From Leifsonia poae (GTDB lineage Bacteria; Actinomycetota; Actinomycetes; Actinomycetales; Microbacteriaceae): 64,000 bases of DNA. A program made the translations under genes and the position numbers. Below the pieces are notes generated by a model, which saw nothing but the letters and a program-made list of their open reading frames with translations, made no database searches and was not told where the DNA came from. The stretch covers positions 1,240,001 to 1,304,000 of the forward strand of contig NZ_JAIHLP010000002.1 in assembly GCF_020009625.1 (NCBI RefSeq), written 5' to 3'. Shown here in pieces: positions 16,575 to 24,994 of this stretch (the stretch's first letter is position 1; each line of letters opens with the position of its first letter).

Positions 16575-16846
16575 TCTCGCTGGACGACCTGCAGAAGCGC
16601 CTGCACGCCCTCGACAACCCGGTGCGACTCCGGCTCGCCCGGAGCCTCATCCGCGGCCCGCACACGACGAGCGATCTGGCCGAAGCCTGGGGGCTGAGCG
16701 CGCCCGACGTCTCGCACCACCTCTCCGTGCTCAAGGCAGCGGGCATCGTCGCGACGAACCGCCGCGGCCGCTACGTGGTCTACCGCCTCGACCTGCCCAC
16801 CGTCGCCGGCCTCGGCCGCGACCTGATCGCCTCCCTGCTGCGCTGA
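16571..16846 (+). CDS. ArsR/SmtB winged-helix DNA-binding protein
   Basis: A 91-residue minimal ArsR fold starting at GTG 16571: ISLDDLQKRLHALDNPVRLRLARSL (dimer helix), TTSDLAEAWGLSAPDVSHHLSVLKAAGIV (HTH) and RRGRYVVYRLD (wing). There is no metal-binding Cys motif. It is translationally coupled to the DUF5937 gene by a GTGA overlap. In most relatives these two domains are in one polypeptide, so this half provides DNA binding for the DUF5937 half. Confidence 0.88.
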   Translation: MISLDDLQKRLHALDNPVRLRLARSLIRGPHTTSDLAEAWGLSAPDVSHHLSVLKAAGIVATNRRGRYVVYRLDLPTVAGLGRDLIASLLR

Positions 16847-17019
16847 GACAGTCGTTTGAATGGAGCGCGTGACGGTGGATTTTGGGCAGTTTCCGCGCGG
16901 CTAGGACGACGGTTGGCATCCGCCGTTCGACGCGGTACGTCTCCAGGCGCTGCTCGGCGGCCGGGCAGGGGTGAGCGATGACCCGGGCATCCCGGTCGCT
17001 CTCTGGTGACGGCTCGCCG

Positions 17020-17982
17020 TCAGCCGTTCGGGAGCAGCACGGTGCGCTGTCCGGCGTCCGAGACGTCGGCCCATACCCGTTCCACCTCGGCCAGCGGCAC
17101 CGGACGGGCGTCTACCACGAACGCTCCCGCGGTGATTGCGCGGACGAGTTCCGGCAGTTCGGCCAGAAAGTCGCGCGCTGCGACCGAACCCTGCCCGCTG
17201 CCCACGATCTGGAGACGGGCGGCCCGGAGCGCGGCCGAGGGAATGGCGGCGGCCGGCCCAGCCACTGAACCGACCTCGATCCAGCTGAGCGGCTTGCCGC
17301 GATCGGCCCGGCCGGTGATGACGGACACCATTGCCGCAGCGGTGGGGGCTCCCCAGAGGTAGTCGATGACCACATCGACGTCTGCCGCCGCCCGGCCGAG
17401 GTTCTCGGCCACCGCATCCGGGTCGCCGTCGAGCTGCACCGTCGCCGTGGCACCGAGCGCGGGAAGCGCCGCGAGCCGGGCGGCGTTTCGACCGGCCGCC
17501 ACGATCTGCGCGGCGCCGAGCGCTTTCGCCACGTGCAGCGCCATCCGTCCGGCGTTTCCTGTGGCGCCCAGCACGAGCACACTCTGCCCTGCCTGGAAGG
17601 AGATGCGCCGACGCAACGCCACCCATGACGACATGGCCGGGTTCATCGCGGCGGCGACGGCGACCGGGTCACTGCCCTCCGGCAGCACGATGCTTCGACG
17701 CGGATCGATGAGCGTCTGCTCCGCCATGGCGCCGAGGGTGGTGTCCGGGAGGATGAAGTACCGCAGCAGGCCGTCGGCCCCGCGGCCGACCCCGTCGATA
17801 CCGGGAACAAGCGGAAGCTCGTCGGTGCTGGTGTAGTGGGAGCCGTCGGCTTGCGAGCGCACGCGCGGGTGCAGACCGGCCGCGATCACGTCGACGAGCA
17901 ATTCGCCTGCGCCGGCCTCGGGGGTGGGAAATTCTTGGTATCGCGGCGCGGAATCGAACGACGTGACGACGGCTGCGTACAT
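17020..17982 (-). CDS. Zinc-independent quinone oxidoreductase / MDR alcohol dehydrogenase
   Basis: A 320-residue medium-chain dehydrogenase/reductase starting at ATG 17982. The N-terminal GroES-like part (YAAVVTSFDSAPRYQEFPTPEAGAGELLVDV) is followed by the NADPH-binding Rossmann motif VLVLGATGNAGRMALHVAKALGA (about residues 134-156). No structural or catalytic Zn ligands (GHE, Cys cluster) are seen, so it belongs to the quinone oxidoreductase group that reduces quinones or enones. It is divergent from a MarR regulator with a strong palindrome between them, a pattern typical of electrophile- or quinone-sensing pairs. Confidence 0.9.
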   Translation of the reverse strand: MYAAVVTSFDSAPRYQEFPTPEAGAGELLVDVIAAGLHPRVRSQADGSHYTSTDELPLVPGIDGVGRGADGLLRYFILPDTTLGAMAEQTLIDPRRSIVLPEGSDPVAVAAAMNPAMSSWVALRRRISFQAGQSVLVLGATGNAGRMALHVAKALGAAQIVAAGRNAARLAALPALGATATVQLDGDPDAVAENLGRAAADVDVVIDYLWGAPTAAAMVSVITGRADRGKPLSWIEVGSVAGPAAAIPSAALRAARLQIVGSGQGSVAARDFLAELPELVRAITAGAFVVDARPVPLAEVERVWADVSDAGQRTVLLPNG

Positions 17983-18000
17983 GACGAGCTCCTCAATTAG

Positions 18001-18035
18001 TTTGTAATACGCACTAAAGTAGTGCGTAATACAAA
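18001..18035. promoter_or_regulatory. MarR operator, 35-bp near-perfect palindrome
   Basis: Two 16-bp arms (18001-18016 starting TTTGTAATACGC and 18020-18035 ending GCGTAATACAAA) separated by AAG; arms match at 15 of 16 positions. It lies in the 75-bp spacer between the divergent oxidoreductase and MarR starts, 18 bp from the former. The AT-rich arm ends also hold likely promoter boxes (TTTGTA, TAATAC). Confidence 0.85.
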
Positions 18036-18057
18036 CAGAATCAACGAGGCTGAACGA

Positions 18058-18498
18058 ATGGTGAACACCGCATCCGACACCCCAACGCCAAAGCGCGACG
18101 CGATGATCGACGCCCTGGTGCAGACCTCGTATCGCACGATGGCCGCACTGACCCGGGTGGGCGCTGAGTTCGACCTGTCCCTCACCCAGCTGCGACTTCT
18201 CGGCATCCTGCAGGACCGCCGGCTGAGGATGACCGAACTCGCCGACTACCTCGGGCTGGACAAGTCGACCATGACCGGTCTCGTCACCCGCGCCGAGAAG
18301 CGGGGGCTGCTCGTGCGCTTTCCCCATCCGACGGACGGCCGTGCGGTCGCCATCGGCATGACTCCCGAAGGCCTACGCCTCGGGGAGAAGGTTTACAGCC
18401 GCCTCGCCGAGGCACTGTCGCCGTCGGTCGATGCGCTCACGCGCGCCGACCGACGGCGACTGCAGACCCTGCTGGAACGCATGCTCGGCCAGCCCTGA
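18058..18498 (+). CDS. MarR-family regulator
   Basis: A 146-residue protein from ATG 18058 (or GTG 18061), with GAGG about eight bases upstream. The winged HTH spans about residues 40-110: LSLTQLRLLGILQDRRLRMTELADYLGLDKSTMTGLVTRAEKRGLLVRFPHPTDGRAVAIGMTPEG, including the conserved DGR of the wing. There is no Cys, so sensing by thiol oxidation (as OhrR) is excluded; a bound small ligand is more likely. It presumably represses itself and the oxidoreductase through the 35-bp palindrome. Confidence 0.92.
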   Translation: MVNTASDTPTPKRDAMIDALVQTSYRTMAALTRVGAEFDLSLTQLRLLGILQDRRLRMTELADYLGLDKSTMTGLVTRAEKRGLLVRFPHPTDGRAVAIGMTPEGLRLGEKVYSRLAEALSPSVDALTRADRRRLQTLLERMLGQP

Positions 18499-18514
18499 GC
18501 CGCGCGGCGCATCC

Positions 18515-19369
18515 TCACCCTTTGACCGCGCCCGCAGCCATCCCCGCCACCAGGTTGCGCTGCACGATCAGGAAGAAGATCACCACCGGGAGGGCGAACA
18601 GGACCGAGGCTGCGATCAGTCCGCCGTAGTCGGTGCCCGAGTTGGTGCTGAATGAGACGAGCCAGATGGGCAGCGTGTACCGGCCCTGGTCCTTCATCAT
18701 CACGTAGGCGACGATGTAGTCGTTCCACGCCGTGATGAACGCGAACACGCTGGTTGCGATCATCCCGGGCACGAGCAGCGGGAACAGGATACTGCGGAGG
18801 ATGCGCACGGTTCCCGCACCGTCGATCATGGCCGCCTCCTCCACCTCTTTCGGGATCATCACGAAGAAGCCGCGCAGCGTCCAGATCGTGAACGGCAGCA
18901 CCGACGCGGTGTAAGCCAGCCCGAGCCCGACGAAGCTGTCGAGCATGTTCAGGCTCTTCATCGCCAGGAAGAGCGGGATGAGGAGTGCAGCGCTCGGGAT
19001 CATCTGCACCGCGAGCATGCAGACCAGGATCGCCCGGCGCCCGCGGAACCGGAATCGGGAGACCGCCGCGGCCGCCAGGAAGCCGAGACCGATCGACAGC
19101 ACGACGACCCCGAGCACTACGACGACGCTGTTGGCGAGCGAAACCAGGAACCCCGGTTTGGTCAGCGCTGTGACGAAGTTGTCGAGCGAGGCGGGGATCG
19201 GCAGGAAGGCCGGGGTCGAGTTCATGATCGAGCCGCCGGGTTTGAAGGACGTGTTCAGCATCCAATAGATCGGAAAGATCCAGACGACGATGAACACGAC
19301 GACGATGATCCGGGCGGCCGTCGACGAGCCGCGCCGCCTACGACGGGAGCCGGTGTCGGACGCGCTCAC
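18515..19369 (-). CDS. Carbohydrate ABC transporter permease (MalG-like)
   Basis: A 284-residue membrane protein with six helices. It has the typical N-terminal WIFPIYWMLNTSFKPGGSI and the EAA motif IPKEVEEAAMIDGAGTVRILRSILFPLLVPG (about residues 180-210), which contacts the ATPase. The C-terminus QRNLVAGMAAGAVKG is characteristic of CUT1 MalG-type subunits. Its start overlaps the stop of the MalF-like gene by four bases. It is the last gene of the ROK-headed operon and converges on MarR. Confidence 0.94.
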   Translation of the reverse strand: MSASDTGSRRRRRGSSTAARIIVVVFIVVWIFPIYWMLNTSFKPGGSIMNSTPAFLPIPASLDNFVTALTKPGFLVSLANSVVVVLGVVVLSIGLGFLAAAAVSRFRFRGRRAILVCMLAVQMIPSAALLIPLFLAMKSLNMLDSFVGLGLAYTASVLPFTIWTLRGFFVMIPKEVEEAAMIDGAGTVRILRSILFPLLVPGMIATSVFAFITAWNDYIVAYVMMKDQGRYTLPIWLVSFSTNSGTDYGGLIAASVLFALPVVIFFLIVQRNLVAGMAAGAVKG

Positions 19370-20322
19370 AGGTCATCCCCCGATCGCACGAGGCGTCTCA
19401 TGTAGAAGGTGGTGAGGATCATCAGGATGACCGTCGTCACCACAGCGATCGCGGCCCCCTGACCGAACGCGTTGCTGCTGAACGCCTTCTGGAACGCCCA
19501 GACGCCGAGCGTGGTCGTGCCGCCGTCGGGGCCGCCCGAGGTGAGAATCCAGATCTGGTTGAAGACGTTGAAATCCCAGATGATCGACAGGATGGCGACG
19601 AGTTGCAGCACCGGTGCGAGAACCGGGAGGGTGACGAGCCGGTACCGCTGCCAGGCCGACGCGCCGTCCAGCATGGCAGCCTCGTAGTATTCGGCGGGGA
19701 TCTGCGACCGGCCCGCGTAGATCGTCAGCGCGACGAACGGCACGGCCTGCCAGACCACCAGCATCCCGATCAGGAGGAAGGCCTGGAACTGGTCTTGAAC
19801 CCAGCTGTGCGAGGTGAGATCGCCGAAGACCCTCAGCTGAGTGAGCAGCCAGTTCACCACGCCGTACAACGGCTGGAACAGCCACTGCCACAACAGGGTC
19901 GACGCGACGGTCGGCAGCGCCCACGCCAAGATGAGCACAAGGCCCAACGCCGTGCGCAGGCCTTTCCCGATCTGCATCATCAGCTCGGCCAGCAGCAGGC
20001 CGATCGCCAGCGTCGCGACGACGAGTGCCACCGTGAACGCCACGGTGCGGGCGAACACCGGCACGAAGCTCGCGTCGGTGAAGATCGCGACGTAGTTCTC
20101 GACGCCGTTCCACTGCGCGATCCCGGTGAACAGCGCCTGCAGCCCGTAGTCCTGGAACGACAGGAGGACGAGCCAGACCAGCGGGTAGCCGAGCACGAGA
20201 AGCAGTACAACGCCGGCGGGAAGGAAGAGAACCAAAGGGAGGGGCACCCGGCGACGACGCCGGCGGGGAACCGCAGGGGTCGTCGCCGGCCGGCGGTGCG
20301 CCAGCGCGGGGGATGCGCTCAT
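19366..20322 (-). CDS. Carbohydrate ABC transporter permease (MalF-like)
   Basis: A 318-residue CUT1 permease with six membrane helices. It opens with LVLFLPAGVVLLLVLGYPLVWLV and has the EAA loop IPAEYYEAAMLDGASAWQRYRLVTLPVLAPVL and the family segment IWDFNVFNQIWILTSGGPDGGTTTLGVWAFQ. It pairs with the MalG-like gene downstream (ATGA overlap) and follows the binding protein gene by seven bases. It transports the substrate captured by that lipoprotein. Confidence 0.94.
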   Translation of the reverse strand: MSASPALAHRRPATTPAVPRRRRRRVPLPLVLFLPAGVVLLLVLGYPLVWLVLLSFQDYGLQALFTGIAQWNGVENYVAIFTDASFVPVFARTVAFTVALVVATLAIGLLLAELMMQIGKGLRTALGLVLILAWALPTVASTLLWQWLFQPLYGVVNWLLTQLRVFGDLTSHSWVQDQFQAFLLIGMLVVWQAVPFVALTIYAGRSQIPAEYYEAAMLDGASAWQRYRLVTLPVLAPVLQLVAILSIIWDFNVFNQIWILTSGGPDGGTTTLGVWAFQKAFSSNAFGQGAAIAVVTTVILMILTTFYMRRLVRSGDDL

Positions 20323-20329
20323 CGCACGA

Positions 20330-21613
20330 TCACTTCGTCGCGTTCAGCGCGTCGTTCAGGTGCGCATCCATGGCGGAGGCGGCATCCTTCACCGATTTGT
20401 TCCCCGAGGCGATGGCGCCGAAGAAGTCGCCGATGGACGCGTCGGACTCGATGGTCGCCCACCCTGGCACGGCCGGAGTGGGGACGCTCCGCTTCCCCGC
20501 CTCGAAGAACGTCTTCTGCTCTGGGGTCGCCGACCCGATCGCTTTGTCGACGAGCTGGGTCGAGATCGGCTCCCAGCCGTCGCGCCCGACCATGTTCTTC
20601 AGCTGCACGGTGTCGCTCGTGACGGTCTTCAGGTAGCGCAGGGCGAGGTCGCGATTCGGGCTCTTGGCCGCGATGCCCATCACCGAGCCGCCGAGGAAGA
20701 CCGGCTGGTTCGCGCCCGGCTTGTTCTGGCTGGGCAGCGGGAACGTACCGATCTCGATCGACGGGTTCGCTTTGCGGATGATGGCCAGATGCGCCGTCGT
20801 GGTGAGGATGGTCGCCGCTTTCCCGCTCGCGAAGATCGAGTCCTGGTCGGGCGCATCGGTCGAGACCGAGCGGGAGGCGACGGTCGAGTAGGCGTTCTGG
20901 AACGCCTTCCACTGCTCCAACCCTTTCTGGGAGGCCGGCGAAGACAGCTCGGCGGTGGACTTCCCTCCCGAGGTGGAGGCGAGACCGCCGCCGGCATCCC
21001 AAACGAACTGAAGTGCGCCGTACCAGTACTTTCCGGGGAAGTAGAAGGCGCTGAAATCGGGCGCATTGTTCGCCGCCTTGACCTTGTCGAGGCCGGCGAT
21101 GAGCTCGTCGTACGTCGTCGGAGCATCGGTGACGCCGGCGGCGGACCAGAGCGCCTTGTTGTAGGCCACGGCCCGGTTGCCGGCGTAGAGGGGCGCGGCG
21201 TAGAGCTTGCCGTCGAACGTGGCCGGGCCGGCAAGCCCGGGAAGCCAGTTCTGCCCGCGGGTGAGGGAGGCCTTGTCTCCGCTCACGTCGGCGAGGGCAC
21301 CGTTCGCGGTGAAGAGCGGAGCATCCGTGTTGCCGATCTCGACGAGGTCGGGCGGATTGCTCTGGGAGAGCGCGGTGCTCAGTTTCGTGTTGATGTTCGC
21401 CCACTGCTGCACTTCTACTTTGACCTTGGCTCCCGTCTCCTTCTCGAAGCGAGCCGTGATGTCGTCGGTGGTGCCGGAACTGAGGCCGCCGGTCATGTAC
21501 CAGACCGTGAGGGTCTTCTTGCCGTCCGCCGGCGTCGAGGGGCCTGAGCAGGCGACGAGGGCGAGGGTCGCGGCGGCGGCGATGACGCCGGCGAGGACAC
21601 GTTTTGTCTTCAT
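20330..21613 (-). CDS. Sugar ABC transporter substrate-binding lipoprotein
   Basis: A 427-residue extracellular solute-binding protein (family 1). Lipoprotein signal: MKTKRVLAGVIAAAATLALVAC with the lipobox ending at Cys22. The mature part begins KKTLTVWYMTGG, and the MalE-like segments ITARFEKETGAKVKVEVQQW, TYDELIAGLDKVKAAN and GGSVMGIAAKSPNRDLALRYL are visible. It is anchored to the outer face of the membrane. Substrate is not evident; the operon's Gfo/Idh/MocA dehydrogenase and sugar isomerase suggest a sugar, sugar alcohol or sugar acid. Confidence 0.94.
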   Translation of the reverse strand: MKTKRVLAGVIAAAATLALVACSGPSTPADGKKTLTVWYMTGGLSSGTTDDITARFEKETGAKVKVEVQQWANINTKLSTALSQSNPPDLVEIGNTDAPLFTANGALADVSGDKASLTRGQNWLPGLAGPATFDGKLYAAPLYAGNRAVAYNKALWSAAGVTDAPTTYDELIAGLDKVKAANNAPDFSAFYFPGKYWYGALQFVWDAGGGLASTSGGKSTAELSSPASQKGLEQWKAFQNAYSTVASRSVSTDAPDQDSIFASGKAATILTTTAHLAIIRKANPSIEIGTFPLPSQNKPGANQPVFLGGSVMGIAAKSPNRDLALRYLKTVTSDTVQLKNMVGRDGWEPISTQLVDKAIGSATPEQKTFFEAGKRSVPTPAVPGWATIESDASIGDFFGAIASGNKSVKDAASAMDAHLNDALNATK

Positions 21614-21659
21614 GTGGTGTTTCCTGTTCTGTTCTTCGAGTGTTCCGGAGTGGGTTGCG

Positions 21660-22724
21660 CTACCGGGTGAGGGGGATCTCGTGCCCCTGTTGGGCTGATT
21701 CGTAGATGGCGGCGAGGATGCGCGTGAGCTCCAGGCCGTGTTCGGCCGTCGCCTCCGGTGCGGCCTCGCCTCGGGCGGCAGCGACGAAGTGCGCGACCTC
21801 GTTCGCGAACGCGGTGTCGAGGTCGAACGTCGTCGATTCGAGTTGCGGGTGCACGTGCAGAACGGTGTCGTTCTGCTCAGTGATGAGGGTCAGCTCGGGT
21901 TCGAGCTCGGCGCCCCCGCGGTCGCCGTAGAGGCGGACCGAGGTCTCGTCACGCCCGTGAAGCGAGTACGAGGTGTCGACGAACAGCGCGGCGCCGTTCG
22001 CGAACCGCACGTGGGCGCCGGCATAGTCTTCGACGGTGGTGGCCGGCGGATTCGCCGTGGCGGCCCGGTAGCGCGATGGACGATCGATGTTGTGCCGGGC
22101 GCCCAGCCTCGAGAACGTCGACCCGCTGACCGTCACTGCGCGTGGCGCGCCCATCAGCCACCAGCAGAGGTCGATCAGGTGCACGCCGAGATCGATGAGC
22201 GGACCGCCTCCCGAGACCGACCTGTCGGAGAACCATCCTCCGGGGTTGCCGGCAGCGCGCAGGAGGCTCGCCTTCGCCAGGTAGATCTCGCCAAGGTCGC
22301 CCGCGTCGATGAACCGTTTGAGCAGGAGTGCGTTTGGCGAGAAACGGCGCACATATCCGACCTGCAGCACCTTTCCGCTCTCGCGACTCGCGGCGACGAG
22401 AGCCTCGGCGTCGGCGACGGTGATGGCCATCGGCTTCTCGACGAGAACATGCTTGCCCGCGGCCAGGGCGGCGAGGGCGATCGGCGCGTGCTGGTCGTTG
22501 GGAACGCAGACGCTGACCGCATCGATGTCGGGGTCGGCGAGCAGTTCGGCGGCCGTGCCGCAGCTGTGCTCGACCCCGAAGCGCGTTCGCGCCGCCTCCG
22601 CGCGGTCGCGATCGAGGTCGCAGACGGCGACGACCTCCGCGTCGGCACAGCGCTGGTAGGCCTTCAGGTGCTCCGTCGCGATCGTGCCGAGGCCGATGAC
22701 GCCGATTCTCGTGATGGCGGCCAC
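21660..22724 (-). CDS. Gfo/Idh/MocA-family NAD(P)-dependent sugar dehydrogenase
   Basis: A 354-residue oxidoreductase. The Rossmann fold opens with RIGVIGLGTIATEHLKAYQ (GxGxxA, residues about 7-20), and the catalytic-type motif VEKPMAITVADAEALV (EKP, about residues 95-97) follows. The C-terminal alpha/beta domain contains the GGGPLIDLGVHLIDLCWWLMG helix with its conserved Asp and His. Relatives include inositol and scyllo-inosose dehydrogenases and other C2 or C3 sugar oxidoreductases. It follows the isomerase gene by three bases; the two probably act in series on the imported sugar. Confidence 0.93.
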   Translation of the reverse strand: MAAITRIGVIGLGTIATEHLKAYQRCADAEVVAVCDLDRDRAEAARTRFGVEHSCGTAAELLADPDIDAVSVCVPNDQHAPIALAALAAGKHVLVEKPMAITVADAEALVAASRESGKVLQVGYVRRFSPNALLLKRFIDAGDLGEIYLAKASLLRAAGNPGGWFSDRSVSGGGPLIDLGVHLIDLCWWLMGAPRAVTVSGSTFSRLGARHNIDRPSRYRAATANPPATTVEDYAGAHVRFANGAALFVDTSYSLHGRDETSVRLYGDRGGAELEPELTLITEQNDTVLHVHPQLESTTFDLDTAFANEVAHFVAAARGEAAPEATAEHGLELTRILAAIYESAQQGHEIPLTR

Positions 22725-22727
22725 GGC

Positions 22728-23573
22728 TCAGCTCCCTTCCCAGATGCGACGCACGTTCTCGAGGCCGACCGTGTTCGCGGTGCGGCATTCTTCGAGCCCC
22801 TCGAACTCGATCGACATCCGGCCGTCGTAGTCAGCGGCCCGGACGATGCCGAGCAGGCGTTCGAGGTCGAGATCGCCGTGGCCGGCGATCGTGCCGAGCA
22901 GGTAGTGCCCGCCCCGCGTCTCCAGCCACGCCCCACCGGGACGATTGCGTCTGATGTGGAAGTCCTTCACATGCACGATGGAGGCCGCGCCGATCAACTC
23001 GGCGACCGCCTTCTCCGGAGCCTCGCCCACGCAGAGCGTGTTGCCGAGATCGAGTGTGAGGCCGAAGTTCGGCCGGTCGACGCGGGCGATCAGGCTCCGG
23101 ATGCGGTCGCTGCCGTTCAGAAAGTAGCCGTGGTTCTCGACAGTGCTGACCATGCCGAGCGTCTCCGCGTGATCGGCGACCGCCCGGCATGCCGGAACGA
23201 TGGCGTCGAACACGCGCTCGTACTCGCGCTGGTCGCTCTCGCGCCACGCCCACGGAGTGACGTCGTGGCGGAAGAGGGGCACACCCAGTGCGTGCGCCGT
23301 GTCCAGGTGTCGCCGGAGACGGTCGATTTCTGCGTCCGGGTCGTCGAGGAGGTTCCCACCGACGAGATAGTTGGCGAGTTCGACTCCGCGTTCCGCCGCG
23401 TGGTTCGCGATCTCCTGCACGCGTGTCGTGTCGTTGAGCAGGGACTCATCGGGAAGGGCGAGCTCGAGATGGTCGGCGCCGGCGGCGGCCGCCTGGTCGA
23501 TGACATCTCTGAGTGTCATCTCCCCGCTCTCGAGATGGGAGGCGAAGTTGTAGGAGCTGAGTCCTAGACGCAT
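22728..23573 (-). CDS. Sugar phosphate isomerase/epimerase (TIM barrel, AP_endonuc_2)
   Basis: A 281-residue xylose-isomerase-like TIM barrel. It starts MRLGLSSYNFASHLESGEM; later segments are AAAGADHLELALPDESLL, TVENHGYFLNGSDRIRSL (metal-binding Glu), FGLTLDLGNTLCV (metal-binding Asp), IVHVKDFHIRR (His) and RMSIEFEGLEEC (Glu). This family interconverts keto and aldo or epimeric sugars with a divalent metal. It lies second in the operon, 15 bases after the ROK regulator and three before the dehydrogenase. Confidence 0.92.
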   Translation of the reverse strand: MRLGLSSYNFASHLESGEMTLRDVIDQAAAAGADHLELALPDESLLNDTTRVQEIANHAAERGVELANYLVGGNLLDDPDAEIDRLRRHLDTAHALGVPLFRHDVTPWAWRESDQREYERVFDAIVPACRAVADHAETLGMVSTVENHGYFLNGSDRIRSLIARVDRPNFGLTLDLGNTLCVGEAPEKAVAELIGAASIVHVKDFHIRRNRPGGAWLETRGGHYLLGTIAGHGDLDLERLLGIVRAADYDGRMSIEFEGLEECRTANTVGLENVRRIWEGS

Positions 23574-23588
23574 CGGTTCGTGTTCCTT

Positions 23589-24764
23589 TCAGGCGTCGGG
23601 GTGGGGCGGTGGATGCTCGAGCAGGCGGTCCCACGGTGTGGGATAGCCGTCGATGCCATAGAGGGACGACGACTGAGCGTCGAACGCGGTGCCGAGAGCC
23701 CCGAGCACGGTCGCGTCGAGGGGCAGGCGGCTGGGGATGATCGGCGGCAGCTCCGGGATCATCAGCAGACGGTGGACCGCCGCGCGGAGCGGACCGAGGA
23801 AGAGCTCCCCCGCGCGCGACATCCCGCCGCCGATGACCACGACGGTCGGGTCGACGGTGAGCAGGATCGCCGCGATCCGTTCGGCGATCTGGTCGCAGAA
23901 TTCGGAGATCTCCGAGCTCGCGACGTCGTCGCCCTGCTCTGCCCGAGAGAACAGTTCGGCGCTCGTGGGGGCCGAGCGCCAGATCAGCTGACCACGTTCC
24001 GAGTTGGCGGCCCACTTCATCCCACGCAGGCTGCCCAGTTCGCCGGCGAGCCGATGCGCACCCTGTCGGATCGCGCCTTCGATGACGAGGGCGAGCGAGA
24101 CGCGGTTGCCGATCTGCAGGTAGACGAGGTCGCTGACGCCGCGGCCGGCCCCGAGTTTGTGTTCGGCCAACGCGGCGAGTTTGATGTCGTTCTCGAGCAT
24201 GACCGGGCACCCCAGTTCCGCGCTCAGCCGCGCCGCGGCCGGATGACCGACCCAGTCGGGAATGGCCAGGCTGGCGGAGACGCCCTCGGCGCCGATGATT
24301 CCCGGAACCGCGACGCAGACCGAGCGGAGACGTTCGGTGGGGACACCTCCGGCGACGCAGACCGCCTCGACGCGCTCGACCACTCCCCGAAGTTGCGATA
24401 CGACCGATCCGCCGAGGTCGACCGGACCGTCGAAACGCCCGACCTGCCGTCCGCTCAGGTCGGCGACGATCACCCGGATCCCGTGCGGCCCGACGTCTAC
24501 CCCGGCCACATGCGCTGCTGCCCCGATGAACTCGAATTCGCGAGCCGGACGCCCCGAGCCGATGTTGCGGGGGTCGATCTGTTCGACCACGGATTCCGCG
24601 ACCAGCTCGGCGAGCACCGCTCCGACGGTCGGGCGGGAGAGCCCGGTGCCGAGCGAGATCGCGCCGACCGTTCGCGGTCCCGGTGCGCTGCTCAGGAAGC
24701 GCAGACAGAGGACTTTGTTCGCGGCACGCTCGACCGCCGCCCCTGTCTGTGTACCGATTCGCAC
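23589..24764 (-). CDS. ROK-family transcriptional regulator with sugar-kinase-like domain
   Basis: A 391-residue protein from GTG 24764, chosen because GGAGG stands seven bases upstream and because the longer open frame is non-coding in style. Residues about 10-75 form a winged HTH (NKVLCLRFLSSAPGPRTVGAISLGTGLSRPTVGAVLAELV). A ROK/ASKHA domain follows, with the first phosphate loop VAGVDVGPHGIRVIVADLSG. The usual zinc-site CxCGxxGC motif is not evident, suggesting a regulator and not a kinase. It heads the sugar operon and probably represses it until the substrate binds. Confidence 0.9.
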   Translation of the reverse strand: MRIGTQTGAAVERAANKVLCLRFLSSAPGPRTVGAISLGTGLSRPTVGAVLAELVAESVVEQIDPRNIGSGRPAREFEFIGAAAHVAGVDVGPHGIRVIVADLSGRQVGRFDGPVDLGGSVVSQLRGVVERVEAVCVAGGVPTERLRSVCVAVPGIIGAEGVSASLAIPDWVGHPAAARLSAELGCPVMLENDIKLAALAEHKLGAGRGVSDLVYLQIGNRVSLALVIEGAIRQGAHRLAGELGSLRGMKWAANSERGQLIWRSAPTSAELFSRAEQGDDVASSEISEFCDQIAERIAAILLTVDPTVVVIGGGMSRAGELFLGPLRAAVHRLLMIPELPPIIPSRLPLDATVLGALGTAFDAQSSSLYGIDGYPTPWDRLLEHPPPHPDA

Positions 24765-24790
24765 GACTTTCCTCCGCTTGTATCTCAAAT

Positions 24791-24827
24791 ACTCTTTCTT
24801 AAATACCTCTAGCAAACAATAAAGAGT
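24791..24827. promoter_or_regulatory. AT-rich inverted repeat upstream of ROK gene
   Basis: ACTCTTT (24791-24797) and AAAGAGT (24821-24827) are inverted copies with 23 bases between, in an AT-rich island (about 24779-24832) that contrasts sharply with the surrounding high-GC DNA. This is the likely promoter and autoregulatory ROK operator. Confidence 0.6.
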
Positions 24828-24928
24828 GTTACAGACCACAAGAGATCGGTCAAGGCTTCCCTCGGGCGATAACGGAAGATGGCCGATCGTCGGCAGCCGG
24901 GGCCGCCGCGAGATCGCTCGGGAAATGC

Positions 24929-24967
24929 AAAAAAAGGGCCACCCCGTCATCACGACGGAATGGCCCT
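24929..24967 (-). terminator. Intrinsic terminator of the ADP-ribosylglycohydrolase operon
   Basis: On the minus strand a 7-bp stem AGGGCCA/TGGCCCT (24961-24967 with 24935-24941) encloses an inner 5-bp stem CCGTC/GACGG and is followed by a run of seven T residues (24929-24935 on the complement). It lies 27 bases after the last gene of the operon. Confidence 0.85.
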
Positions 24968-24994
24968 GCCGATGCCCGAAGACACCGGACGCGC

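Noticed and set aside
16847..17019. Possible degraded coding region after the ArsR HTH gene.
   Set aside because: The 173-bp gap has open frames on the minus strand, but none has a start, domain or coding bias that I can support.
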